A DNA stretch of 64,000 bases from Roseovarius sp. (GCA_021775255.1 JAJFIA010000006.1:1-64000), one strand, 5' to 3'. Positions 54,287-63,110 are shown, counted from the first letter of the stretch. Notes: generated from the letters alone by a model not told the origin. Made by a program: numbers and translations.

Positions 54287-55170
54287 GACTTTCCCTCGTG
54301 ATAGATGCCAAGCTGATGCCGGCGCTGGTGAAAGGTCTCAACCCGCCCGACAATTTCAGGCGAGGCCGAGGCGATGACAAAGCTCAGGAGCGTCTCGAGC
54401 AAAGCGATGGTCGAAACCGAGCTGGGGAAAAACTGCGGCGTGTCCACCGCCACGACAAAACCGTGATCGGCGCCGCGAATGATCGGCGAGGCGGGGGAAT
54501 CGGATATTCCGATCACCTTCACCCCCTGCTCGCGCGCCACCTGGACGGCCTCAACAACCTCGCGGCGGTAGGGATGACAGGTAATCGCAATCAGGATATC
54601 GCCGGAATTTGCCCAGGCCAGATCATCCACCGGGGTTGAACCGGGGCGCGGGATGGCATGAAACCGGGTCATGCCCGTAGAGGCCAGATAGGTGAAATTG
54701 CGGGCGTTGGAATAATTGACGCCTACCCCAAGGGTGAACACGTTATTCGAGGCCCAGATGGCCTCGGCCGCGCGGCGCAGATCCGGCTCGCTGATGCCGC
54801 CAAACGTGTCTTCCAGATTGCGGATGGCCGCGCCCACCATATCGGCGTAAAGCCCGCCCATCTCGCCATGTTTGCGCACATCCTGAAGCCAGCGCGCCCT
54901 GTCAGGGAAGGAGGCCGAGCCATTGCGCACAGCCTCGCGAAACGGCGCGCGAAAATCATCATAGCCCTCAAATCCGATCTGCCGCGCCATGCGGACAAAT
55001 GTGTTGGGCTTGACCTCAGCCGCCTTTGCGATCTCGCGCACGGTTGAAACGCTCACATCGCGCGGGTTTTCCAGCACATAACGCGCGGCTTTTTGCGCCT
55101 CGGGCGTCAGAATATCCCATTCCTCGGTCAGCCGGGTCAGGACAGAATTTGATATGTTTGTATCATTCAT
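54283..55170 (-). CDS. RpiR/MurR-type transcriptional regulator
   Basis: A 295-residue regulator with an N-terminal helix-turn-helix (VREIAKAAEVKPNTFVRMA, about 39-57) and a C-terminal SIS sugar-isomerase domain (about 125-265, with ITCHPYRREVVEA). SIS domains usually bind sugar phosphates. It is divergent from the FAD/GcvT operon and cotranscribed with the Rieske oxygenase, so it probably controls this locus. Its effector is unknown. Confidence 0.87.
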   Translation of the reverse strand: MNDTNISNSVLTRLTEEWDILTPEAQKAARYVLENPRDVSVSTVREIAKAAEVKPNTFVRMARQIGFEGYDDFRAPFREAVRNGSASFPDRARWLQDVRKHGEMGGLYADMVGAAIRNLEDTFGGISEPDLRRAAEAIWASNNVFTLGVGVNYSNARNFTYLASTGMTRFHAIPRPGSTPVDDLAWANSGDILIAITCHPYRREVVEAVQVAREQGVKVIGISDSPASPIIRGADHGFVVAVDTPQFFPSSVSTIALLETLLSFVIASASPEIVGRVETFHQRRHQLGIYHEGKS

Positions 55171-55194
55171 GATTGACTATGGTACATATGTTTG
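55152..55194. promoter_or_regulatory. Candidate operator, direct repeat in the RpiR / FAD-GcvT divergent region
   Basis: ATATGTTTG occurs twice in direct orientation, 55152-55160 and 55186-55194, 34 bases apart (about three helical turns), flanking the RpiR start codon. The second copy is within the 68-base gap between the divergent genes. Possible RpiR-binding sites; the call rests on the repeat only. Confidence 0.3.
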
Positions 55195-55238
55195 ATTAGC
55201 CTGTCCATAAAATTGCGACTCCATTCAGGAAAAATCCG

Positions 55239-57683
55239 ATGCCCCCAAAAGAACTGCCCGCGCATGCCCGTGTTGTCATTGTCGGCGGCGGCGTCATGGG
55301 GTGTGGTCTGGCCTATCACCTGGCGCAGGAGGGCTGGGATGATGTTGTGTTGCTGGAAAAGGCCGAGCTGACCAGCGGCTCAACCTGGCACGCGGCGGGG
55401 CAGATCACCCATTCCACCTCAAGTTTTGGCCTTGGCAAATGCGTGGATTACAATATCGGGCTATATTCCGGCGCGCTGGAAGCTGAGACCAGGCAGGCCG
55501 TCACATGGCATGGCTGCGGCTCGTTCCGGCTGGCCTATACGCAAGATGAGATGGACTGGCTGCGCCATACGCTCTCAGTGGGCCGCGCTTTGGGCTTCAA
55601 TATCGAACTCGTTGGGCCTGAGCGGATTACTGAGTTGCACCCGTTTTATAATCTCGCGGGCGTTCTTGGGGCGCTGCATACGCCCGAGGATGGCCATGTT
55701 GACCCTACCAATGTCACCATGGCCCTGGCCGCAGGGGCGCGGCAAAACGGCGTGCGGATCATCCGCCGCTGCCGGGCCACGAATATTACGCAGGCCAAGA
55801 ATGGCGAATGGCTGGTCGAAACCGAACAGGGCCGCATCACCTGTGAACATGTGGTCAACGCGGGCGGCACTTACGCGCGGCAGATGGGCGAATGGTCGGG
55901 CCTGCAACTGCCGATGACCTCGATGACACATCATTATTTTGTCACCGACACGGTGCCGGAATTTACCAATCTTGCGCAGGAACTGCCGGTGATCCGTGAT
56001 GATAAAAAGGTCTCGGGCTATATCCGCATGGAGCAGAAAAAGGGCCTGATCGGGATTTATGAGAAGGAAAACCCCAACAGCGTCTGGCTGGATCATTGCC
56101 CGTGGGAGGCCGAGAATGAGCTTTTCGCCGCCGATTATGATCGCATCATGCCGTGGCTGGAAAACGCCATGGAGCGGATGCCGATCTTTGCCGATCTGGG
56201 CATTACCCGCGAGGTGCATGGCGCGATCAGCCACCCGCCCGATGGCAACCCGTTGATCGGCCCCGCCCCCGGCGCGCGCAATTACTGGTGTTGCTGTGGC
56301 ACCCAAATCGGCATCGGCTGGGGGCCGGGGCTGAGCCGTGAACTGGCCCGCTGGATGGTGCACGGCGCGGCGGATATCTCGATGCGTGACTATGATCCGC
56401 GCCGTTTCGGGGCCTATGCCAACAAGGAATGGCAGGTGATCAAGGCGCATGAGGATTATTGCCTGCGCCACGAAATCCCCTTTCCTCATTTCAATCGGCT
56501 TGCCGGGCGGCCGATCAAGCCCTCGCCGCTTTATGAGATTTTGCAGGGTCAGGGCGCTGTCCATGAGGAGGTTTATGGCTTTGAGCGCCCGCGCTGGTTT
56601 GCGCGGTGTGGCGTTGAGCCGCGCGATCATTATTCCTTCCGCCGCAACCCGGTGCATGACATGGTCGGGTTTGAGGTCAGGGCCGTGCGCAATTCGGTGG
56701 GGATCATGGATGTCACCGCCTTCACCAAGATCGAAGTGTCTGGCCCGGGTGCCTATGCCCTGCTGGATCGGCTCACCGCCAATAAAATGCCGCAAAAACC
56801 CGGCTCGATCGGCCTTACCCATATGCTCAACCGCCGCGGCCGGATCGAGCTGGAAACCACCGTTCTGCGCATGGCGGAGGACCGGTTTTATCTGGTTTGC
56901 GCCGCTTTTTTTGAACAGCGCCTGCTGGATCATCTCAATCACCATCGCAAAGATGAACAGGTCACGATCACCGCTCTGTCCGACAGTTGGTCGGCGCTTG
57001 CACTGAACGGGCCGCGTGCCCGCGATGTGCTGGCAAAATGCACCGATGCGGATCTGAGCAACAAGGGCTTCCGCTGGCTTTCCGCGCAGGAAATTCAGAT
57101 CAAAGGCCATAGGGTATGGGCAATGCGGATGTCATATGCGGGCGAGTTGGGCTGGGAGTTTCACATGCCGAATGCCGCTTGCGTTGACGTCTACAAAACC
57201 CTGTGGGCGGCGGGGCAGGCCTATGGCATTGCCAATTACGGCTCCTTCGCGATGAACGTGATGCGGATGGAAAAAGCCTTCAAGGGCGCGGGCGAGCTGA
57301 CCAATGAGGTAACCTTGCCCGAGGCCGATGTGATGCGTTTTGTCACGTTGGACAAAGACTATCTCGGGGCTGAGCAGACCCGCGCAAGTGCCGCATCCCG
57401 GCTCAAATGGGTCTGCGCCTATCTTGAAATTGAACCGGACAGCATCCACGACGGCCATGGCGGCGAGGCGGTTATGCTGAACGGCGAAGTTGTCGGCTCA
57501 ACCGCGTCGGTGGCATATGGGCACAGCATCGGCAAAATTCTGGCATTCGCCTATCTCAAGCCTGATGCGGCCCAACCGGGCACTGAGCTGGAGATCGTGA
57601 TCGCCGGCACCCCAAGACAGGCTCGCGTTTTGGCCGAAGCGGCCTATGATCCTGAAAACAGACTGCCAAGGATGGACGCATGA
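55239..57683 (+). CDS. FAD-dependent oxidoreductase / GcvT fusion 3
   Basis: An 814-residue homologue of the proteins at 40891 and 43254, with FAD motif VVIVGGGVMGCGLAYHL, the flavinylation-type H51 in SGSTWHAAG, and a GcvT C-terminus (NYGSFAMNVMRMEKAFKG, TNEVTLPEADVMRF). It is the first gene of a five-gene operon with overlaps or short gaps throughout. Presumed to oxidise an N-methyl group and pass the C1 unit to tetrahydrofolate; the partner Rieske oxygenase sits across the divergent promoter. Confidence 0.85.
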   Translation: MPPKELPAHARVVIVGGGVMGCGLAYHLAQEGWDDVVLLEKAELTSGSTWHAAGQITHSTSSFGLGKCVDYNIGLYSGALEAETRQAVTWHGCGSFRLAYTQDEMDWLRHTLSVGRALGFNIELVGPERITELHPFYNLAGVLGALHTPEDGHVDPTNVTMALAAGARQNGVRIIRRCRATNITQAKNGEWLVETEQGRITCEHVVNAGGTYARQMGEWSGLQLPMTSMTHHYFVTDTVPEFTNLAQELPVIRDDKKVSGYIRMEQKKGLIGIYEKENPNSVWLDHCPWEAENELFAADYDRIMPWLENAMERMPIFADLGITREVHGAISHPPDGNPLIGPAPGARNYWCCCGTQIGIGWGPGLSRELARWMVHGAADISMRDYDPRRFGAYANKEWQVIKAHEDYCLRHEIPFPHFNRLAGRPIKPSPLYEILQGQGAVHEEVYGFERPRWFARCGVEPRDHYSFRRNPVHDMVGFEVRAVRNSVGIMDVTAFTKIEVSGPGAYALLDRLTANKMPQKPGSIGLTHMLNRRGRIELETTVLRMAEDRFYLVCAAFFEQRLLDHLNHHRKDEQVTITALSDSWSALALNGPRARDVLAKCTDADLSNKGFRWLSAQEIQIKGHRVWAMRMSYAGELGWEFHMPNAACVDVYKTLWAAGQAYGIANYGSFAMNVMRMEKAFKGAGELTNEVTLPEADVMRFVTLDKDYLGAEQTRASAASRLKWVCAYLEIEPDSIHDGHGGEAVMLNGEVVGSTASVAYGHSIGKILAFAYLKPDAAQPGTELEIVIAGTPRQARVLAEAAYDPENRLPRMDA

Positions 57684-58777
57684 GCAATATACCCGAAACG
57701 ATGAAGGCGATGGTGCTGATGCGCCACGGCGATATGGACGCGCTGGAATATCACACCAACTGGCCGGTGCCCGAGCCGCAAGGCGCCGAGGTGCTGATCA
57801 GGGTGCTGGCCTGCGGGCTCAACAATACCGATGTGAACACCCGCTCGGGCTGGTATTCCAAAACCGTGGACGCGCCCACCACCGGCGCGGCTTATGATGA
57901 GGTCGGCGGGGAGGATCCAAGCTGGGGCGGCGCGCCGATCACATTCCCGCGCATTCAGGGCGCGGATGTGGCCGGAATTGTGGTTGCCGCCGGGCCGGAT
58001 GCCGATGCCGGGATGATAGGCAAACGGGTGATCACCGATAACTGGCTGCGCGATTGGGATGACCCCCTGAACAAGGACAAGACCGGCTATTTCGGCTCGG
58101 AATGTGATGGCGGATTTGCCGAATACACCACGCTGGATTATCGCAATGTCGCGGTGGTTGAGAGCCCGATGAGTGATGCCGAACTGGCCACATTCTCGTG
58201 CTCCTATTCCACCGCCGAAGGCATGCTTACCCGCGCCAATGTTGGCCCCGAGGACCGGGTGTTGATCACCGGCGCATCGGGCGGGGTTGGCTCGGCCCTG
58301 ATCCAACTGGCCAAACGGCGCGGGGCTTGTGTGATTGCCATGGCCTCGGAGGCCAAGCATGAAAACGTCAAAACCCTGTCGCCAAACGCCATATTGCCGC
58401 GCAGGCCTGACAATCTCAAATCCGCGTTGCAGGCCGCCACCGGCCACAGCACCGTCACGGTTGTGGCCGATATTGTCGGCGGGGATTATTTCCCGACGCT
58501 GATTGACGTGCTGGCGCGCGGCGGGCGTTATACCTGCTCAGGTGCCATTGCCGGGCCGCTTGTCTCGCTTGATCTGCGCACGCTTTACCTGCGCGATCTG
58601 ACCTTCACCGGCTCCACCGTCCTGCCGCCGCATGTGTTTCCCGATCTGGTGGGATATATCGAGGCGGGCGAGATCAGGCCGATGCTGGCCGCCACCTATC
58701 CGCTGGCCGAACTGCACGCGGCGCAAACTGCGTTTATCGCCAAAAAGCACGTGGGCAACATCGTGGTGGTGCCGTGA
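57680..58777 (+). CDS. Medium-chain dehydrogenase/quinone oxidoreductase-like protein
   Basis: A 365-residue MDR protein: GroES-like N-terminal half and Rossmann half with VLITGASGGVGSALIQLAKR (NADP-type motif). Zinc ligands of alcohol dehydrogenase are not clearly seen, so it is closer to quinone oxidoreductases. It overlaps its two neighbours by 4 bp each and sits between the FAD/GcvT protein and the enolase-superfamily genes. A role in reducing or oxidising an intermediate of this pathway is inferred. Confidence 0.78.
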   Translation: MSNIPETMKAMVLMRHGDMDALEYHTNWPVPEPQGAEVLIRVLACGLNNTDVNTRSGWYSKTVDAPTTGAAYDEVGGEDPSWGGAPITFPRIQGADVAGIVVAAGPDADAGMIGKRVITDNWLRDWDDPLNKDKTGYFGSECDGGFAEYTTLDYRNVAVVESPMSDAELATFSCSYSTAEGMLTRANVGPEDRVLITGASGGVGSALIQLAKRRGACVIAMASEAKHENVKTLSPNAILPRRPDNLKSALQAATGHSTVTVVADIVGGDYFPTLIDVLARGGRYTCSGAIAGPLVSLDLRTLYLRDLTFTGSTVLPPHVFPDLVGYIEAGEIRPMLAATYPLAELHAAQTAFIAKKHVGNIVVVP

Positions 58778-59880
58778 AGATCACCAAGCTCAGCATCTAT
58801 CAGGTCGATCTGCCGCTCGAGCATCCCTATTGGCTCTCGGGCGGGCGGCTGAAATTCGAGGTGCTGGACGCGACATTTCTGAAGGTTGAGACCGATGCCG
58901 GGATCACCGGCTGGGGCGAGGGCACGCCCTGGGGGCATACCTATGTGCCCGCCCATGGCCCCGGTATTCGTGCGGGGCTTGAGACCATGGCGCCGGTAAT
59001 TCTGGGGCATGACCCGCGCAAGACGGTGGATGTGGAACGGGCGATGGATTTGCAGCTGCCGGGACATCTTTATGCCAAATCCCCGGTCGATATGGCGTGC
59101 TGGGATATCGCCGGGCAGGCCGCAGGCTTGCCGATTGCCGATATGCTGGGGGGTGGCTCGCGCAGGCCTGCGCCCATCGCCTCGTCGGTGGGGGCCAAAT
59201 CCCCGGCCGAGCTTGAGGCGGTGATCAACCGCTACCGGCAGCGCGGATATTTCGTGCATTCGGTCAAGGTCGGCGGCGATGTGGGCAAAGATATTGAGCG
59301 CATTCGCCATGTTGAAAGCATCCGTAAGCCCGGTGAGCGCATCCTCTACGACGTCAACCGCGCCTGGACCCGGCAACAGGCGATCCGGGTGATGAAGGCC
59401 ACCGAGGGCCTTGACGTGATGTTTGAGCAGCCCGGCGAGACATTGGATGATATTGCCGCCATCCGGGCGCTGCATTCTGCGCCGGTGAGCGTTGATGAAT
59501 GCCTTGTCACCCTGCAAGATGCTGCCCGCGTGGCGCGGGATGGTCTGGCCGAGGTGTTTGGCATCAAGCTCAACCGGGTGGGCGGGCTGACCCGCGCCCG
59601 GCGGATGCGCGATATTGCCCTGGCCCATGGCATTGATATATTCGTCATGGCCACCGGCGGCTCGGTTCTGGCCGATACCGAGGCGCTGCATCTTGCCGCC
59701 ACCATCCCCGATGACAACATGCTCGGCACCTGGGCCTGTCAGGATATGCTGACGCTGGATGTGGCGGGGGGGCGCGGCCCGCGCAACAAGGATGGCTGCC
59801 TGCACCTGCCCGAGGCCCCCGGTCTGGGCGTGCACCCGGATGAAAACATGCTGGGCGATCCGGTGGCGGTGTACCGATGA
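58774..59880 (+). CDS. Enolase-superfamily (mandelate racemase/MLE-type) protein 1
   Basis: A 368-residue enolase-superfamily protein with all catalytic positions: K165 (HSVKVGG), metal ligands D193 (LYDVNRAW), E218 (MFEQPGE) and D241 (SVDECL), and K265 (GIKLNRVGG). Such proteins abstract an alpha-proton of a carboxylate. Compared with the neighbour at 59877, residues after D241 differ. HpbD-like betaine epimerases and muconate-lactonising relatives are the closest named families I can suggest. It overlaps both neighbours by 4 bp. Confidence 0.82.
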   Translation: MKITKLSIYQVDLPLEHPYWLSGGRLKFEVLDATFLKVETDAGITGWGEGTPWGHTYVPAHGPGIRAGLETMAPVILGHDPRKTVDVERAMDLQLPGHLYAKSPVDMACWDIAGQAAGLPIADMLGGGSRRPAPIASSVGAKSPAELEAVINRYRQRGYFVHSVKVGGDVGKDIERIRHVESIRKPGERILYDVNRAWTRQQAIRVMKATEGLDVMFEQPGETLDDIAAIRALHSAPVSVDECLVTLQDAARVARDGLAEVFGIKLNRVGGLTRARRMRDIALAHGIDIFVMATGGSVLADTEALHLAATIPDDNMLGTWACQDMLTLDVAGGRGPRNKDGCLHLPEAPGLGVHPDENMLGDPVAVYR

Positions 59881-60980
59881 AAATCACCCGTATCAGCCTT
59901 TGGCATGTGCCCCTGACCAGCCATGAGACCTATTACATGGCCGATGGCAAAACCTGCGACAGCGTTGAAAGCGTGGTGCTGCGGCTTGATACCGATACCG
60001 GCCTTCAGGGCTGGGGCGAGGCCTGCCCGATCCCGCATTATCTGCCCGCCTATGCGCGCGGCGTGGCCCCTGCGATTGCGGAATTGGCCCCGGTTCTCTT
60101 GGGTGCTGATCCGGTTGGCCCCGAGGCGGTGATGGAGAAACTCAACCGGCATTTGCAGGGGCACGCCTATGCCAAATCCGCCGTCGATACCGCGCTTTGG
60201 GATCTCACCGCGCAGGTGGCGGGCCTGCCGCTTCATGCGCTATTGGGCGGGCGGCAGCATGCCGATATGCCGCTTTACCACTCGATCACCTGTGTCGCCC
60301 CCGATGAAATGGCGCGCATGGCCCATGAGGCCTTTGATCAGGGCATGCGCCAGTTTCAGGTCAAGCTCGGGGCCGAGGGCGATTGGCAAGCGGATGTTGA
60401 GCGCCTGAAAAAGGTACGTGAGGCAGTGGGCGCTGGCCCGCTGGTTTATGGCGACTGGAATTGCGGCTCAAGCGCGCTCAACGCCACCCGAGTGGGCCGG
60501 GCGGTGGCGCATCTGGATGTCATGCTCGAGCAGCCCTGCGCCAGCCTTGCTGAATGCGCCCATGTGCGCGCCGCCACCGGCCTGCCGATGAAACTGGACG
60601 AATCCGCCCATGATATGGCCTCGGTTATCGAAGGCCACCGCGCGGGCTGCATGGATGCGGCGGCGCTGAAGCTTTCGAAGATGGGGGGCCTGTCAAAGAT
60701 GCGCCAGATCCGCGATCTTTGCCTGCATTTAGGCACCCAGATGTGCATCGAAGACACCTGGGGCAGTGACATCACCACCGCCGCTTTGCTGCATCTTGCC
60801 GCCAGCACGCCGGCGCGCGGGTTGATGAATACCTGCGATCTCAGCCATTACGTCGCCCCGCGCCTTGATGCGCGTGCCCCCAGCCGAATGAAAGGCCGCA
60901 TTGCGCCGCCCCAAGGCATTGGCCTTGGCGTCCACCCCGATGCCGGGGCACTTGGGCAACCCGATGCCATCCTTGACTGA
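59877..60980 (+). CDS. Enolase-superfamily protein 2 (HpbD-like)
   Basis: A 367-residue enolase-superfamily protein: K163 (FQVKLGAEG), D193 (VYGDWNC), E218 (MLEQPCASL), D241 (KLDESAHD) and K265 (LKLSKMGGL). The two lysines on opposite sides of the active site suit a two-base epimerase. The LEQPC and LDES blocks resemble the proline-betaine/hydroxyproline-betaine epimerase HpbD of marine Rhodobacterales. The adjacent N-demethylation genes support a betaine substrate, but it is not proven. Confidence 0.8.
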   Translation: MKITRISLWHVPLTSHETYYMADGKTCDSVESVVLRLDTDTGLQGWGEACPIPHYLPAYARGVAPAIAELAPVLLGADPVGPEAVMEKLNRHLQGHAYAKSAVDTALWDLTAQVAGLPLHALLGGRQHADMPLYHSITCVAPDEMARMAHEAFDQGMRQFQVKLGAEGDWQADVERLKKVREAVGAGPLVYGDWNCGSSALNATRVGRAVAHLDVMLEQPCASLAECAHVRAATGLPMKLDESAHDMASVIEGHRAGCMDAAALKLSKMGGLSKMRQIRDLCLHLGTQMCIEDTWGSDITTAALLHLAASTPARGLMNTCDLSHYVAPRLDARAPSRMKGRIAPPQGIGLGVHPDAGALGQPDAILD

Positions 60981-60999
60981 TTATTGAGCGGAGATGAAG

Positions 61000-62364
61000 A
61001 TGACCGATCTGAGCAATGCCTATCCGGCCCATGATCCCGAATGGATCCGCGACATGCACGCCGAGCATTACTTGCAAAGCTGGTCAAAACAGGGCAATCG
61101 CCCGCGCGTGATCACCGGTGCGCAGGGCAGTTGGTTTTGGGATAGTGATGGCAAGCGTTATCTTGATTTTCAATCGCAGCTTGTGAATGCCAATCTCGGC
61201 CACCAGCATCCCAGGATTGTCCAGGCGATCAAGGATCAGGCTGACAGGCTTTGTTATATCGGCCCGGCGATGGGCTCGGATGTGCGCTCGGAACTGGCGG
61301 CGATGATGAATGAGATCACGCCGGGCAACATCACCGCAACCCTCTTCACCACCGGCGGATCAGCCGCCAATGAAACAGCAATTCGCCTTGCGCGGCATTA
61401 TACCGGCCGCAGCAAGATCATCGCCCGCTACCGCAGTTATCACGGTGCCACCGGCGGCACGCTCAGCCTCACGGGTGATCCGCGCCATCACCTTACCCGC
61501 GCCGATATGCCCGGCATCGTGCGGATGCTTGACCCCTATCATTATCGTTGTCCGGCGGGCCATGACGACCCTGAAAATTGCCCGGTGTGCCAGGGCGGGC
61601 CGCATCTGGAAGAATTGCTGATGTATGAAGATCCCAACACCGTGGCGGCGGTGATTGTGGAAAGCGTTGTGGGCACCAACGGCATCATCGTACCGCCCGA
61701 CGGCTATATGCAGAGCCTGCGCCAGACCTGTGACAAATACGGCATGCTTTTGATTGCCGATGAGGTGATGGCCGGGTTTGGCCGCACCGGTAAATGGTTT
61801 GCCGTCGATCACTGGGGGGTCGAGCCTGATATCATCACCGCCGCCAAGGGCATCAATTCGGGCTATGTGCCGCTGGGCAGCATGTCGGTCTCGAAGCAGT
61901 TGCGCGACTGGCTGCGGGGCGCGCCCCTGCCCGGCGGGCTGACCTATGCCGGCCACCCGCTGGCTTGCGCTTCGGGCATCGCCGCCATTCGTGCGATGCA
62001 GGAGGAAGGCACCCTTGCCCATGCCACCCGTCTGGGGGAAATGATGCGCGCTGAATTGGCAAAACTGGCAGACAAACACCCCAGCATTGGGGATATTCGC
62101 GGCCTTGGCCTGTTCAACGGTATCGAGTTAGTGAAAAACCGCGACACCCGCGCGCCGCTGGTGCCGTTTGCCGCAAAGGGGGCCGAGGCACGGCCGATGG
62201 CCGAGATGATGGATTTCGCCATGAATGAGGGGCTTTACCTGTCATTTTATTCCAACATCATCCGCCTGACCCCGCCTTTGAATATCAGCGAAGAAGATAT
62301 GCTGCACGGGCTGGAGATTTTGGACCGGACACTGGATATTGCCGACCGGGAATGTGGGTTTTGA
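61000..62364 (+). CDS. Class III PLP aminotransferase
   Basis: A 454-residue aminotransferase of the omega-amino acid / GABA / taurine-pyruvate group. The PLP lysine is K283 (ITAAKGINSGY), with the D264 cofactor contact in LLIADEVMAGFGR. A Cys-rich insertion carries C184, C194 and C197 (YRCPAGHDDP, ENCPVCQGG). GGAG lies six bases before ATG 61000; the ATG at 60994 directly abuts it. It is the last gene of the operon, followed by a GC-rich hairpin. It may process the amino acid left after demethylation. Confidence 0.85.
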   Translation: MTDLSNAYPAHDPEWIRDMHAEHYLQSWSKQGNRPRVITGAQGSWFWDSDGKRYLDFQSQLVNANLGHQHPRIVQAIKDQADRLCYIGPAMGSDVRSELAAMMNEITPGNITATLFTTGGSAANETAIRLARHYTGRSKIIARYRSYHGATGGTLSLTGDPRHHLTRADMPGIVRMLDPYHYRCPAGHDDPENCPVCQGGPHLEELLMYEDPNTVAAVIVESVVGTNGIIVPPDGYMQSLRQTCDKYGMLLIADEVMAGFGRTGKWFAVDHWGVEPDIITAAKGINSGYVPLGSMSVSKQLRDWLRGAPLPGGLTYAGHPLACASGIAAIRAMQEEGTLAHATRLGEMMRAELAKLADKHPSIGDIRGLGLFNGIELVKNRDTRAPLVPFAAKGAEARPMAEMMDFAMNEGLYLSFYSNIIRLTPPLNISEEDMLHGLEILDRTLDIADRECGF

Positions 62365-62374
62365 AAAAATGTCA

Positions 62375-62394
62375 GCCCCCGCCCGGGTGGGGGC
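62375..62394 (+). terminator. GC hairpin after the amine operon
   Basis: GCCCCC at 62375-62380 pairs with GGGGGC at 62389-62394, with an 8-base CCGGG-type loop. There is no T-run, so termination would be weak or Rho-dependent. Confidence 0.4.
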
Positions 62395-62532
62395 AGAGTG
62401 CCTCAATGGATACATCTACAACATTCGTTAAACGCACACCTGTTTCAACAAGAAGCAGCGTCGCAAAAGCCCCCGCCGTGGGGCGGGCCCTCACGGTGAT
62501 TATAAACAATCACCTGTCGGCAATGGGGGGCT

Positions 62533-62551
62533 GGCATTTTTTCAAAATGCC
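62533..62551. other. Perfect 8+3+8 stem-loop
   Basis: GGCATTTT at 62533-62540 and AAAATGCC at 62544-62551 with TTC between. On the plus strand it is preceded by GGGGGGCT. It lies at the end of the MT-A70 remnant and could be a terminator read in either direction. Confidence 0.4.
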
Positions 62552-62552
62552 G

Positions 62553-62669
62553 GGGTTGGCGGCTGTGTTCCGGTTTGCGGGTCGAGATGATATTTTCCTG
62601 CGAGCGCCCCGGCTGCAGGGTGCGGGCATTCTTGCCGCGCACACCAAACAGCAGTACCTCGGTCACATC
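62553..62669 (-). pseudogene. Fragment of an MT-A70 family DNA adenine methyltransferase
   Basis: A minus-strand frame encodes EVLLFGVRGKNARTLQPGR followed by SQENIISTRKPEHSRQP. This is very like the conserved stretch of MT-A70-type adenine methyltransferases that ends in T-R-K-x-E-H-S-R-K-P. Flanking parts of the frame are not family-like, and the DPPW catalytic region is absent. It is therefore a relic of an element-borne gene of about 40 codons, in a 746-base region that otherwise holds no gene. Confidence 0.6.
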
Positions 62670-62789
62670 GCAAACAGAACATATCACTGTTCGCCCACCG
62701 TTCGGTCTCGACCCTTGCCGATTGGCTCTCACTCTCAAAATGGGCTGCGGACTTGCTGAAGCCAATCTTCATTTAGCTGCTGAATTGGC

Positions 62790-62807
62790 AACAAATGTGC
62801 ATTTGTT
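62790..62807. repeat. 18-base palindrome in the spacer before lepA
   Basis: AACAAATG-TG-CATTTGTT is a perfect 8+2+8 dyad. It lies in the non-coding stretch 62670-63110, which is AT-richer than the surrounding genes and where I see no gene. The palindrome may be an operator, a hairpin or a relic. Confidence 0.4.
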
Positions 62808-63110
62808 CTGCGCTCCCATCATCAGCGTTCCCAATTCAAGATAGCTCGGTTCTTTGCCTGCGTCTGGTGGGGGCCGCCATATGGTTCGCGAACCCTCTTT
62901 GCTGCGACCAACGCAGAAACTGAAGTCTGTGCTCTCGACCGGCGATACGTTCTCAAGCCCGCACTCTGGACATTCATCATCTCAGCCGCAAGATCAATCG
63001 GAGTTCCAAAGTGCTTCGCACTGAGGGCATATATATTTGTTGTTGTACCAAGCCATTCAAAGTTTCCAAAGCGGATTGACCGCCCTGCAAAATCTCTACA
63101 TATCAAAGTT
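62808..63110. other. Non-coding spacer before lepA
   Basis: A stretch of 303 bases without a supported gene on either strand. AT content rises towards the lepA start (for example GGGCATATATATTTG near 63025-63039), so the lepA promoter is probably here, but no clear -35/-10 pair could be fixed. Confidence 0.4.

Noticed and set aside
62365..62759. Open frame on the plus strand after the class III aminotransferase
   Set aside because: It overlaps a GC hairpin and reads antisense to the MT-A70 remnant; no domain is seen.
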